A stretch of DNA of 64,000 nt from Rhodobacter aestuarii (GTDB lineage: Bacteria; Pseudomonadota; Alphaproteobacteria; Rhodobacterales; Rhodobacteraceae), in assembly GCF_900156655.1 (NCBI RefSeq), contig NZ_FTOG01000009.1, positions 1 to 64,000 of the forward strand, read 5' to 3'. Positions 38,217 to 46,977 of the stretch are shown here, piece after piece (within the stretch, counting starts at the first letter, position 1; every line of letters begins with the position of its first letter). Made by a program: the position numbers and the translations under genes. A model generated the notes under the pieces. That model made no database searches, was not told the origin of the DNA, and saw only the letters and a list, made by a program, of their open reading frames with translations.

Positions 38217-40043
38217 TCAGCTCACCACCGCCTTATTATGGCCCACGGCCGATTGCATCGTGCGCACCACGACAAAGGCATCGCGCAAATGCGCGCGCTC
38301 AAAATCGCTCAGATCAGAGGGTGCGAGGAAGTTATCCGGCGCGCGGCCCGATTTGATCAGCGTGGCTTGGTTTTCCAGCCGCATCGTCGCGATCAGATCA
38401 TAAGCCTCAATCAGATCGCGCGCACCCGAGGCTGAGATCACCCCTGTTGCTTCGGCGGCTTTGAGCCGCGCGCGGGTGTTGGCCTCGGTCAGCTTGCCTT
38501 GCAGCGCATAGACGCGGGCCAAATCGGCGACCGGCACCACGCCGTTCATCTTCAGGTCGATATGATTGCGATGCTCGCCCGAGCGGATCGTGGCAAAGCC
38601 GCGAATAAGGCCCAAAGGCGGAGTATGCTTGAGCGAATTGGAGATCATATGCGCGACGAAAATCGAATTTTTCGCCGCCATGCCAAGCGTTTGCGCATGT
38701 ATCTCTTCAAACATCGCAATGCCGCCACCGCCGATCGGGCGCAGGTCAAACATCACCGAAGCGAGCATCTGCGCCTCGGGGTTGGGCGTGTTGATCCAGC
38801 CGTTGAAATAGTCGCGCCAAACGCGGGCGGGCTGGCACCAGCGCGGGTTCGTCGCCATCATGTCACCGGGGCAATAGACATAGCCGCAGGTGTTGAGCCC
38901 GTCGCAGACGATCTTCGCAAGCGCTTGGAAATATTCCATATCCTCGGGCGTCGCGGCATCATCAATGATCAGGCAATTGTCTTGATCCGAGACCCCGGTT
39001 TGCTCTTGGCGACCTTGCGAGCCGCAGGCAAGCCACAGATACGGCACCGGCGGCGCGCCCAATTCACGCTCCGCCATCACCAGAAGGCGGCGGGTGACCG
39101 CATCGGCGATATCGGTGATCAGCCGCGTCACCACCTCATGGCTATGGTGCCCGCCCACCAATTGGGTCAGCAGTTGCGGAATGCGCGCGGTCACCGCCGC
39201 CATTTCCGATACATTGTCCGCGCTCACCACATCGCGGATCAGCACCGCCGAAGAAACGGCTTGGAAGCGCGTCAGGTCGGTTTGCGTAATCATGCCGACA
39301 AAGCGCCCCTCTTCGATGATCGGCAAATGGCCGATACGACGCTCGAGCATGATGTGCAAAATATCCGAGCCCAAAGCCGTCGGCGGCAGGCTCACCGGAT
39401 CGGGCGTCATCACCGCATTCACAGGCGTCGTGCCCGGCATTTCCCCCGCCAACACCTTATTGGCCAAGTCGCGCACGGTGATGATGCCATGCAGCTTTTT
39501 ATCGCCACCAACCACGCCCAGCGAAGACACATGCGCATCGCGCATCATTTGCGCCGCGCTCACAACCGTCGTTTCCGGCGGGCAAGACAGCGGCTTACGG
39601 GCGATGAGGTCAGCGACCTTTTGCGTGGCAATATCGTTGGAAACCTTTTCGCCGCGCTTGCGGTTGAAGAACCGCTCGAACGAGGGATAGGTCTCGATCA
39701 GCCGTTTGAACGTGGGGGTCGGCAGCACAAGGCAAACCGTCTGCTCGGTCGCTTTGGCCTGCGTCGCGGCCAAGCCGTCCCGCATGATGCCCCGCTCGCC
39801 AAAAGAGTTGCGCGGACCAAGCAGCGAGACCAGCCCGCCATTGCCATCGGTAATTTCAACCGCGCCTTGTTTGATCAGGTAAAGCCCGCCAATCGGCGTT
39901 TGATAAACATAGATCAGCGCTTCGGGGCGGAATTCCATGCGGCGGAAGGAACTGGCCACATCGACCAGCTCGTCACGCGGCAGGGTGTCGTAGGGGTGAA
40001 CCGTTTCGAGAAAGGCGATGATGGCCGCACGATCGGTTTCCAT
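38217..40043 (-). CDS. cNMP-binding / CBS / DUF294 putative nucleotidyltransferase
   Basis: A 608-aa soluble regulator. Domain order: cyclic-nucleotide-binding fold (about 1-115, with IYVYQTPIGGLYLIKQGAVEI and GPRNSFGERGIM), two CBS repeats (about 140-262), a DUF294 nucleotidyltransferase-like domain with G341-S342 and D353/D355 in CGSQGRQEQTGVSDQDN, and a DUF294 C-terminal helical domain (about 460-600). The GS...DxD pattern matches GlnD-type uridylyltransferases, so protein or nucleotide transfer in response to nucleotides is plausible but unproven. It commonly accompanies ActP-like symporters. Confidence 0.9.
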   Translation of the reverse strand: METDRAAIIAFLETVHPYDTLPRDELVDVASSFRRMEFRPEALIYVYQTPIGGLYLIKQGAVEITDGNGGLVSLLGPRNSFGERGIMRDGLAATQAKATEQTVCLVLPTPTFKRLIETYPSFERFFNRKRGEKVSNDIATQKVADLIARKPLSCPPETTVVSAAQMMRDAHVSSLGVVGGDKKLHGIITVRDLANKVLAGEMPGTTPVNAVMTPDPVSLPPTALGSDILHIMLERRIGHLPIIEEGRFVGMITQTDLTRFQAVSSAVLIRDVVSADNVSEMAAVTARIPQLLTQLVGGHHSHEVVTRLITDIADAVTRRLLVMAERELGAPPVPYLWLACGSQGRQEQTGVSDQDNCLIIDDAATPEDMEYFQALAKIVCDGLNTCGYVYCPGDMMATNPRWCQPARVWRDYFNGWINTPNPEAQMLASVMFDLRPIGGGGIAMFEEIHAQTLGMAAKNSIFVAHMISNSLKHTPPLGLIRGFATIRSGEHRNHIDLKMNGVVPVADLARVYALQGKLTEANTRARLKAAEATGVISASGARDLIEAYDLIATMRLENQATLIKSGRAPDNFLAPSDLSDFERAHLRDAFVVVRTMQSAVGHNKAVVS

Positions 40044-40083
40044 GACAGCTCCCTTGGTGAAAAGGCATTCGTTCGTAGAGGGT

Positions 40084-40109
40084 GCGGGCGAGGCAAACGC
40101 CCCGCCCGC
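40084..40109 (-). promoter_or_regulatory. Hairpin between symporter and DUF294 genes
   Basis: An 11-bp stem GCGGGCGAGGC-AAAC-GCCCCGCCCGC with one A-C mismatch in the 74-bp gap. On the minus strand no U-tract follows, so it may attenuate or protect the mRNA so that transporter expression exceeds regulator expression. Confidence 0.5.
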
Positions 40110-40117
40110 CTTGGTTT

Positions 40118-41875
40118 TTAGTGGCCGGTGGCCGCGCCAGCGCCTTTCGGCACGCGGATCGATTCCACCAGTTCGACCACATTGGCCGGGACCGGTTTGG
40201 TGATCGACGACACGATGAAGGCCACCGCGAAGTTGATCGCCGCACCCACGGCACCGAAGGAGGTCGATTTGATCGAAAGCAGCAGCGGGTCCGCATCCGA
40301 GAAGCTGGCGGTATCGGCGATGAAGAACCAGCCTTTGTGCAAGAAGATGTAGACAACGGTGGTCAACAGACCGGCGAGCATCCCCGCCACAGCGCCCACG
40401 TTGTTCACCTTCTTCGAGAAGATCCCCATCATCAGCGCCGGGAAGATCGAGGCAGCGGCAAGGCCGAAGGCCAGAGCCACGGTTTGCGCCGCAAAGCCCG
40501 GGGGGTTGAGGCCAAGGTAAGTGGCCACAGCAATCGCCACCGCCATCGCGACACGGGCAGCCATAAGCTCGCCTTTTTCCGAGATGTTGGGGTTGATTTG
40601 CCCTTTGATGAGGTCGTGCGACACGGCCGAGGAAATCGCCATCAACAGACCCGCAGCGGTCGACAGAGCGGCCGCAAGACCACCGGCAGCAACAAGCGCG
40701 ATCACCCAGCCCGGCAGACGGGCGATTTCCGGGTTAGCAAGCACGATGATGTCGCGGTTCACGGTCAGTTCGTTGGCATCGGCATTGCCGACATAGGTGA
40801 TCAGGCCGTCGCCGTTTTTGTCGTCGAAGGTCAGCAGGCCGGTTTTGGCCCAGTTGTTGACCCACTCCAGATCAGCGCCCGAAGCATCTTGACCGGCTTC
40901 GATTTCCGCCAGCGACAGAGCTTGGCCGTCAACCCCGTTAGGGTAGAAGGTGTTGATCAGGTTCAGACGCGCCATAGCCCCCACGGCCGGAGCCGTCAGA
41001 TAAAGCAGCGCGATGAAGACCAGCGCCCAGCCCGCCGACGAGCGCGCATCGGCCACTTTCGGCACGGTGAAGAAGCGCACGATCACGTGCGGCAGACCCG
41101 CGGTGCCGATCATCAGCGAAACGGTGAACAAGAACATGTTCAGCGTGGTGTCGGACTGTTCAAGGTAGGATTTGAAGCCCAGATCGGTGACAAGGCCCTC
41201 AAGCGTCGAGAGGATCGGCGCACCGGTCGAAACGTCGTTCGAGAACAGGCCCAGCGCCGGGATCGGGTTGCCGGTCAGGTTGAGCGAGATGAAGACCGCC
41301 GGGATCGTGTAGGCGATGATCAGCACAACATATTGCGCAACCTGCGTGTAGGTGATGCCCTTCATGCCGCCAAGAACGGCATACATGAACACGATCGCCG
41401 CACCGATGAAGAGGCCGGTGGTGTTCGACACTTCCAAGAAGCGCGAGAAGGCGACGCCCACACCGGTCATCTGACCGATCACATAGGTGATCGACGCGAT
41501 GATCAGGCAGACAACGGCCACAGTCCGCGCGGCTTGGCTGTAGAAGCGGTCGCCAATGAATTCCGGCACGGTGAATTTGCCGAATTTGCGCAGGTAAGGC
41601 GCAAGCAGCATGGCGAGCAGCACATAGCCGCCGGTCCAGCCCATCAGATAGGCGGAGGTGTCATAGCCACCAAAGGCGATGATACCAGCCATCGAGATGA
41701 AGGAGGCCGCAGACATCCAGTCCGCACCGGTGGCCATACCGTTGAGCACCGGGTGAACCCCTTGGCCCGCAGCATAGAACTCAGCGGTCGAGCCCGCACG
41801 GGCCCAGATCGCGATACCGATGTAAAGCGCGAAGGTCGCGCCCACAACGATCAGGTTAAGAACGAATTGATCCAT
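40118..41875 (-). CDS. Sodium:solute symporter (ActP-like, VC_2705 subfamily) with EF-hand-like loop
   Basis: A 585-aa inner-membrane SSS-family transporter, probably for acetate or similar monocarboxylates given acs downstream in the same island. About 13 helices; family stretches are AGQGVHPVLNGMATGADWMSAASF, MGWTGGYVLLAMLLAPYLRKFGKFTVPEFIGDRF, YVIGQMTGVGVAFSRFL and LGGMKGITYTQVAQYV. An inserted hydrophilic segment (about 305-385) carries D352-K-N-G-D-G-L-I-T, matching EF-hand positions 1-9. The small DUF4212 subunit is encoded just upstream. Confidence 0.92.
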   Translation of the reverse strand: MDQFVLNLIVVGATFALYIGIAIWARAGSTAEFYAAGQGVHPVLNGMATGADWMSAASFISMAGIIAFGGYDTSAYLMGWTGGYVLLAMLLAPYLRKFGKFTVPEFIGDRFYSQAARTVAVVCLIIASITYVIGQMTGVGVAFSRFLEVSNTTGLFIGAAIVFMYAVLGGMKGITYTQVAQYVVLIIAYTIPAVFISLNLTGNPIPALGLFSNDVSTGAPILSTLEGLVTDLGFKSYLEQSDTTLNMFLFTVSLMIGTAGLPHVIVRFFTVPKVADARSSAGWALVFIALLYLTAPAVGAMARLNLINTFYPNGVDGQALSLAEIEAGQDASGADLEWVNNWAKTGLLTFDDKNGDGLITYVGNADANELTVNRDIIVLANPEIARLPGWVIALVAAGGLAAALSTAAGLLMAISSAVSHDLIKGQINPNISEKGELMAARVAMAVAIAVATYLGLNPPGFAAQTVALAFGLAAASIFPALMMGIFSKKVNNVGAVAGMLAGLLTTVVYIFLHKGWFFIADTASFSDADPLLLSIKSTSFGAVGAAINFAVAFIVSSITKPVPANVVELVESIRVPKGAGAATGH

Positions 41876-41890
41876 GTTTCCGAGCCTCCC

Positions 41891-42148
41891 TTACTCATCC
41901 ACGCCGTGTTCACGGTCGAGTTTGTTCATGCGGAACGCGTAAGCGAAGATCAGCACGAGGAACACGAGGATCGAGCCTTGCTGGGCGAACCAGAAGCCAA
42001 GGTCGGTGCCGCCAATACCGATGCCCGCGAGCATCGGGCGCAGCAAGATGCCGAAGCCGAACGAACAGACGAACCAGATCACCAGAAAGACCAAGATCGT
42101 CTGGATGTTCGCTTTCCAATAGGCATTGGACGAAGAATTGTCCGCCAT
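41891..42148 (-). CDS. DUF4212 small subunit of sodium:solute symporter
   Basis: An 85-aa protein with two membrane helices (about 16-38 and 53-72) separated by GGTDLGFWFAQQGS. This matches DUF4212, the small protein paired with VC_2705-type SSS transporters (analogous to YjcH for ActP). The start NSSSNAYWKANIQ region is typical. It ends 15 bp before the symporter start. Confidence 0.9.
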   Translation of the reverse strand: MADNSSSNAYWKANIQTILVFLVIWFVCSFGFGILLRPMLAGIGIGGTDLGFWFAQQGSILVFLVLIFAYAFRMNKLDREHGVDE

Positions 42149-42212
42149 GAGCGTTACTCCCTGTTTTTATCTCTCCAGACGGGCCCCCTCCCGGAGCCCA
42201 TCCCTCCCCAAT

Positions 42213-42896
42213 TCAGGCCGAGACGCGTGTCACGATCGACCCAAGGTCAGAGGCAACCGTCGCGATGGGTGCCATCGCATCGACCGTCTCCAAAACGCCG
42301 AGCGCCCGATAATGGGCAATCAGCGGCGCCGTTTGCGCGTGGTAGGCCTCCAACCTGGCCCGCGCCGTCTCGGCATTATCGTCAGCGCGGCGTTTGAACA
42401 CCGTGCCGCCGCATTTGTCACAAGTGCCCGGCTCCACGGGCAGCTTGAATTGATCGTGATAGCCCTCGCTGCAAATGGCGCAGGTATAGCGCCCAGCCAC
42501 GCGGGCAATCATCGCCGCATCATCGACTTCTAGGCTGATCGCGGCGGTCACTCCCTGCCCCGCAGCGGCCAGCAAATCGTCAAGAGCGGCGGCCTGCCCC
42601 GCAGTGCGGGGGAAGCCATCCAAAATCACACCGGCTTTCACATCCGGCGCGGCCATGCGGTCTTGCAAGATCGCGAGCACAATCTCGTCACTGACAAGCC
42701 CGCCCGCTTCCATCACCGCTTTCGCCGCAAGGCCCGCGGGCGTGCCCGCGGCCACCGCCGCGCGCAACAAATCCCCGGTGGACAGCTGGATCAGGCCAAA
42801 GCGCTGTTCCAGCATCCGCGCCTGCGTGCCCTTGCCCGCGCCCGGAGGCCCGAGCAAGATCAGCACGGCGGGTTTGGTGGTCGCCTGTGCGTCCAC
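42213..42896 (-). CDS. adk: Adenylate kinase (zinc-LID type), acs-linked paralogue
   Basis: A 227-aa enzyme that converts AMP + ATP to 2 ADP. P-loop GPPGAGKGT (16-24), AMP site STGDLLRAAV, ILDGFPRT, and a zinc-type LID with C139, C142, C159 and C162. In most alphaproteobacteria the housekeeping adk lies in the ribosomal-protein operon, so this is probably a second copy. It starts 4 bp after the acs stop; Acs makes AMP, so coupling would recycle it. Confidence 0.92.
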   Translation of the reverse strand: MDAQATTKPAVLILLGPPGAGKGTQARMLEQRFGLIQLSTGDLLRAAVAAGTPAGLAAKAVMEAGGLVSDEIVLAILQDRMAAPDVKAGVILDGFPRTAGQAAALDDLLAAAGQGVTAAISLEVDDAAMIARVAGRYTCAICSEGYHDQFKLPVEPGTCDKCGGTVFKRRADDNAETARARLEAYHAQTAPLIAHYRALGVLETVDAMAPIATVASDLGSIVTRVSA

Positions 42897-42900
42897 CGGA

Positions 42901-44871
42901 TCAGCCCCGGTTCATACGGTTGTCGATCAGCTCTTGCACCACCGAGGGATCGGCCAAGGTGGAGATGTCGCCAAGCGCGCCATAGTCGTTCTCGGCGATC
43001 TTGCGCAGAATGCGGCGCATGATCTTGCCCGAGCGGGTCTTCGGCAGGCCCGGCGCCCATTGAATGAGATCCGGCGAGGCAATCGGGCCGATTTCGGTGC
43101 GGACCCATTTCACCAGATCTTTGCGCAGCTCATCGCTCGGTTCGACGCCGTTCATCAGCGTGACATAGGCGTAGATGCCTTGGCCCTTGATGTCGTGCGG
43201 GTAGCCCACCACGGCGGCCTCGGCCACTTGCTGATGCGCCACCAGCGCGCTTTCGACCTCGGCGGTGCCCATACGGTGGCCCGAGACGTTGATCACGTCA
43301 TCGACGCGGCCGGTGATCCAGTAGTAGCCGTCTTTGTCGCGGCGGCAGCCGTCCCCGGTGAAGTAGTAGCCGCGATATTGGCCAAAGTAGGTTTCTTGGA
43401 ACCGGTCATGGTCGCCCCAAACGGTGCGCATTTGGCCCGGCCAGCTATCGGAGATGCACAGCACGCCTTCGCATTCGACTTCGCCAATCCGCACAGCGGT
43501 TTGCGGGTCCAGCACGACCGGCTTCACGCCAAAGAACGGGTTGGTGGCCGAGCCCGGCTTGGTCGCCGTGGCGCCCGGCAGCGGCGTCAGCATGTGGCCG
43601 CCGGTTTCGGTCTGCCAGAAGGTATCGACGATCGGGCATTTGCCTTTGCCGACATAGGTATCATACCAAGTCCACGCCTCGGGGTTGATCGGTTCGCCCA
43701 CCGAGCCCAGCACTTTGATGCTGGAAAGGTCATATTTCTCAACCCATTCCGGACCTTGGCCCATCAGCGCGCGGATCGCGGTCGGCGCGGTGTAGAACTG
43801 GTTCACCTTATGCTTTTCACACACGGCCCAGAACCGGCCCGCATCCGGGTAAGTCGGCACGCCTTCGAACATCACCGTGGTCGCACCATTCGCGAGCGGC
43901 CCGTAGATGATGTAGCTGTGACCGGTGACCCACCCCACGTCGGCGGTGCACCAGAACACATCGCCGTCATGGTAGTCGAAGGTGTATTGATGCGTCATCG
44001 CGGCATAAACGAGATAGCCGCCGGTCGTGTGCACCACGCCCTTCGGTTTGCCGGTCGAGCCCGAGGTGTAGAGGATGAACAGCGGATCTTCGGCGTTCAT
44101 CGGGCGCGGCGGGCATTCGGGCGAGACGTGATCCATGAGGTAGAGCAGGTCAACGTCGCGGCCATGCACCCACGAAATTTGGTCATTGGTGCGTTTCACC
44201 ACCAAGCAGCGCACCTTGTCCGAGCAGTGCAGCAGCGCGGCATCGGTGTTGGCTTTGAGCGGCGTGCGGCGCCCCCCGCGCGGCGCGGTGTCAGCGGTGA
44301 TCACCAGCTTCGCGTTACAGTCGTTGATCCGGTTCGCCAGCGCGTCCGGCGAGAAACCCGCGAACACGATCGAGTGGATCGCACCGATCCGCGCGCAAGC
44401 CAGCATCGCATAGGCGGCTTCGGGGATCATCGGCAGGTAGATCACAACCCGGTCGCCGCGCATGATGCCTTGGCTGAGCAGCACGTTCGCCATCCGGTTC
44501 ACCTTCTCGGACAGCTCCTTGTAGGTGATGTGCTGGGCGGGCTCATTCGGATCATCGGGTTCAAAGATGATCGCGGTTTGCAGCGAGCGGTCTTTCAAGT
44601 GGCGGTCGATGCAGTTCACCGAGGCGTTCAGCACGCCATCTTCGAACCATTTGATCGAGACTTTGCCAAAGGTGAAATCGGTGTTTTTGACCTTGGTGTA
44701 AGGCGTCATCCAATCAAGACGCTTGCCTTCGCGGGCCCAGAAGGCGTCCGGGTTCTCGATCGATTCCCGATACATCTCCAGGTATTTCTGATGATCCGCA
44801 TGCGCGTTCTCGAACCCTGCCGGAACCTCGCGCATTTCGGGCGCGGTGATGGGCTGCGTCTGGGTGTTCAT
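42901..44871 (-). CDS. acs: Acetyl-CoA synthetase (AMP-forming)
   Basis: A 656-aa cytosolic enzyme making acetyl-CoA from acetate, ATP and CoA. ANL motifs: [76 protein letters not shown] and the C-terminal [14 protein letters not shown] with the catalytic, acetylatable lysine. Length equals that of E. coli Acs. The start MNTQTQPI at 44871 follows GGAGAG. It is followed at once by adk and then by the symporter pair. Confidence 0.97.
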   Translation of the reverse strand: MNTQTQPITAPEMREVPAGFENAHADHQKYLEMYRESIENPDAFWAREGKRLDWMTPYTKVKNTDFTFGKVSIKWFEDGVLNASVNCIDRHLKDRSLQTAIIFEPDDPNEPAQHITYKELSEKVNRMANVLLSQGIMRGDRVVIYLPMIPEAAYAMLACARIGAIHSIVFAGFSPDALANRINDCNAKLVITADTAPRGGRRTPLKANTDAALLHCSDKVRCLVVKRTNDQISWVHGRDVDLLYLMDHVSPECPPRPMNAEDPLFILYTSGSTGKPKGVVHTTGGYLVYAAMTHQYTFDYHDGDVFWCTADVGWVTGHSYIIYGPLANGATTVMFEGVPTYPDAGRFWAVCEKHKVNQFYTAPTAIRALMGQGPEWVEKYDLSSIKVLGSVGEPINPEAWTWYDTYVGKGKCPIVDTFWQTETGGHMLTPLPGATATKPGSATNPFFGVKPVVLDPQTAVRIGEVECEGVLCISDSWPGQMRTVWGDHDRFQETYFGQYRGYYFTGDGCRRDKDGYYWITGRVDDVINVSGHRMGTAEVESALVAHQQVAEAAVVGYPHDIKGQGIYAYVTLMNGVEPSDELRKDLVKWVRTEIGPIASPDLIQWAPGLPKTRSGKIMRRILRKIAENDYGALGDISTLADPSVVQELIDNRMNRG

Positions 44872-45235
44872 GGCCTCTCCTCCCAAGATGATGCGGCCCG
44901 TGGCCGCCGTCTGCCGCAAGGTCACTCCCGCGGCGCTCTACCCCACACACACTGTAAACCAATTGTGAGCGTTCATGTAAGCCCCTACGTGCAATGACTT
45001 TTTTTGTAAATTTATTGACTGATAAGGCGATAAGCTTGTAAATTTTTTGAAAAGGCACAGAGATTTGGCATTGCGTTTCAACCCTTTGCCGTTTCGCCCT
45101 TCACGGGTGGCAAAAGTCGATAGCGCAACCGCTGCGATGCAGCACTGCATGTGCGGCAAACACAGTATCGCAGCCCCCGGCCAACCCCTATGGGGTGCGT
45201 GGCGGTTTTCCAGCAGATTCGCAGGTGATTCGGCC
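44872..45235 (-). promoter_or_regulatory. acs upstream region with a 15-bp direct repeat
   Basis: A 364-bp gap between the sulP stop and the acs start. An AT-rich island (44995-45055) carries two copies of TTGTAAATTT(A/T)TTGA at 45004-45018 and 45036-45050, in the same orientation with starts 32 bp apart, about three helical turns. That spacing would place two bound regulators on the same DNA face. Short-chain acyl-CoA regulators or a response regulator are candidates. No gene or tRNA seen. Confidence 0.55.
45004..45050. repeat. Tandem direct repeats TTGTAAATTTWTTGA
   Basis: Two 15-bp copies differing at one position (A or T at base 11), with starts 32 bp apart. They are the most AT-rich bases for kilobases around and lie about 130-180 bp before the acs ATG. 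Confidence 0.7.
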
Positions 45236-46882
45236 CTAGCCGTCGAGTTGCGCCAAGGCGGCCCCGGCATCGGCGCTGTAGCGCAAAGCGGGCTCTTCGA
45301 GCCCCTGCGCACGCATCGCCGCCTCAAGCCCGGGAGCCGCGCCCACAATGACCAAATGCCCGCCCTTGCGCGCCATCTTTTGCGCCAGTTGCAAGATCAT
45401 CCGCGCCCCAGTGCTATCGACAAAGCCGACCTCGGACATATCGAGCAAAATCGCGCGCGGGTGCTGCACGATCCGATCCAGCACAGAGCCAAGCCGCGCG
45501 ACCGAGCCAAAGAAAACCGCGCCGCGCAGGTGATAGGTCACCACATCCGGGCGCTGGGTCTCCGCATCGCTTGCATGGGTCGCGCCCTCGGCCAAAAGCG
45601 TCATCTCTGCCATATGCCGAATGAAGACGAGCCCGCCCAGCGCGAAGCCAATCACAATCCCTTCGGCCAGATCGCGGAAGGTCACCACCAAGAAGGTGAC
45701 GATCAGCACCAAAGCATCGCCGCGCGATGAACGGATCAACGCCGCCATCTCATGCCGCTCGATCATGTTCCAAGCGACAATGCCCAAAAGCCCCGCCAAA
45801 GCGGCAAGCGGAATATACCCCGCCAAAGGCGCGGCAATCAGCATGAAGGCGAGAATGAACAGCGCATGAAACACGCCCGCCACCGGCCCATGCGCGCCCG
45901 CACGCACATTGGTGGCGGTCCGCGCAATCGTGCCGGTGACGCAAAACCCACCAAACAGCGCCGCGCCCATATTGGCCACGCCCTGCGCGACAAGTTCGGT
46001 ATTGGAACGGTGCTGCGTGCCCGACATACCATCGGCCACAATCGCCGACAGAAGCGATTCAATCGCCCCCAGCAGCGTGAAACTCGCCGCCCAAGGCAGC
46101 GCGGCGCGCAACGCCTCAAGGCTGACATCAGGTAGGCTCGGCGCGGGCAACAAACGCGGCAAGGCGCCAAAGCGGGAATGGATCGTCTCAATCGGCAAAT
46201 GCAAAAGCGTCGCCACCACGGTGACCAGCGCAATCCCCAACAACAGGCTGGGCAGGCGCGGCGCAAAGCGCTTGATCGCCTCAATCACCACCACGGTCGT
46301 AAGCGCGACTCCAATCGCGGCGGGCGTCACGGTATCGCGCGCCGCCCAAAGCGCCCCCAGCTTTTCCAAAATCGACCCCGGCTCGCCGCCCGCCAGCGTC
46401 AGCCCCATCATGTCTTTGATTTGGCTTGCGAAAATAATCACGCCGATGCCCGCCGTGAAACCGACCGTCACCGGGTAAGGCATGTAGCGAATGGTCTGCC
46501 CAAGCCTTAGCAGCCCCAAAATCGCCAGCATAATGCCAGACAGAAAGGTCGCCAGCACCAGCCCGGACACCCCGGTTTGCGTCACACAGGCGAGCACCAA
46601 AACGATAAACGCCCCCGCTGGCCCGCCGATCTGAAAGCGCGACCCGCCCAGCGCGGAAATCAAAAATCCGCCCACAATCGCGGTGAAAAGCCCGCGCTCC
46701 GGCCCCACACCCGAGGCAATCGCAATCGCCATCGAAAGCGGCAGCGCCACAATTGCCACCGTCAACCCCGCCACCACGTCCTGGCGCAGCGCCGCCAGCC
46801 CATAGCCCTCGGCAAAAGCGGTAACAGACATCGGCAAAAGGGGCTCAACCCCAGCCTTGGCAGGCGAACGGGTGGTATGCAT
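45236..46882 (-). CDS. SulP-family anion transporter with STAS domain
   Basis: A 548-aa inner-membrane SLC26/SulP transporter. About twelve helices include the SulP signatures GLTVAIVALPLSMAIAIASGVGPERGLFTAIVGGFLISALGGSRFQIGGPAGAF and a later MSGTQHRSNTELVAQGVANMGAALFGGFCVTGTIARTATN. The C-terminal STAS domain (about 440-548) has AILLDMSEVGFVDSTGARMIL. Substrates of relatives are sulfate, bicarbonate or C4-dicarboxylates; nothing here decides. An alternative start MSVTAFAEG at 46831 is possible. It is upstream of acs on the same strand. Confidence 0.92.
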   Translation of the reverse strand: MHTTRSPAKAGVEPLLPMSVTAFAEGYGLAALRQDVVAGLTVAIVALPLSMAIAIASGVGPERGLFTAIVGGFLISALGGSRFQIGGPAGAFIVLVLACVTQTGVSGLVLATFLSGIMLAILGLLRLGQTIRYMPYPVTVGFTAGIGVIIFASQIKDMMGLTLAGGEPGSILEKLGALWAARDTVTPAAIGVALTTVVVIEAIKRFAPRLPSLLLGIALVTVVATLLHLPIETIHSRFGALPRLLPAPSLPDVSLEALRAALPWAASFTLLGAIESLLSAIVADGMSGTQHRSNTELVAQGVANMGAALFGGFCVTGTIARTATNVRAGAHGPVAGVFHALFILAFMLIAAPLAGYIPLAALAGLLGIVAWNMIERHEMAALIRSSRGDALVLIVTFLVVTFRDLAEGIVIGFALGGLVFIRHMAEMTLLAEGATHASDAETQRPDVVTYHLRGAVFFGSVARLGSVLDRIVQHPRAILLDMSEVGFVDSTGARMILQLAQKMARKGGHLVIVGAAPGLEAAMRAQGLEEPALRYSADAGAALAQLDG

Positions 46883-46977
46883 GGACGGTGCTTTCGTTCA
46901 GGATGGCGGGACCAAACGCCCCGCCCCCGCCCTTGTCAAGCACGCACAACTCACGCTTGCGCGATTATCTCGCCCGT

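Noticed and set aside
40082-42397. 771-aa plus-strand open frame
   Set aside because: Antisense to the symporter and DUF4212 genes; highly charged low-complexity text typical of membrane-protein mirror frames.
42604-44997. 797-aa plus-strand open frame
   Set aside because: Antisense to acs and adk; His/Arg-rich mirror frame without domains.
45060-45235. Possible small RNA or tRNA upstream of acs
   Set aside because: No cloverleaf, no T-arm consensus and no terminator could be recognised; only the AT-rich repeats nearby are supported.
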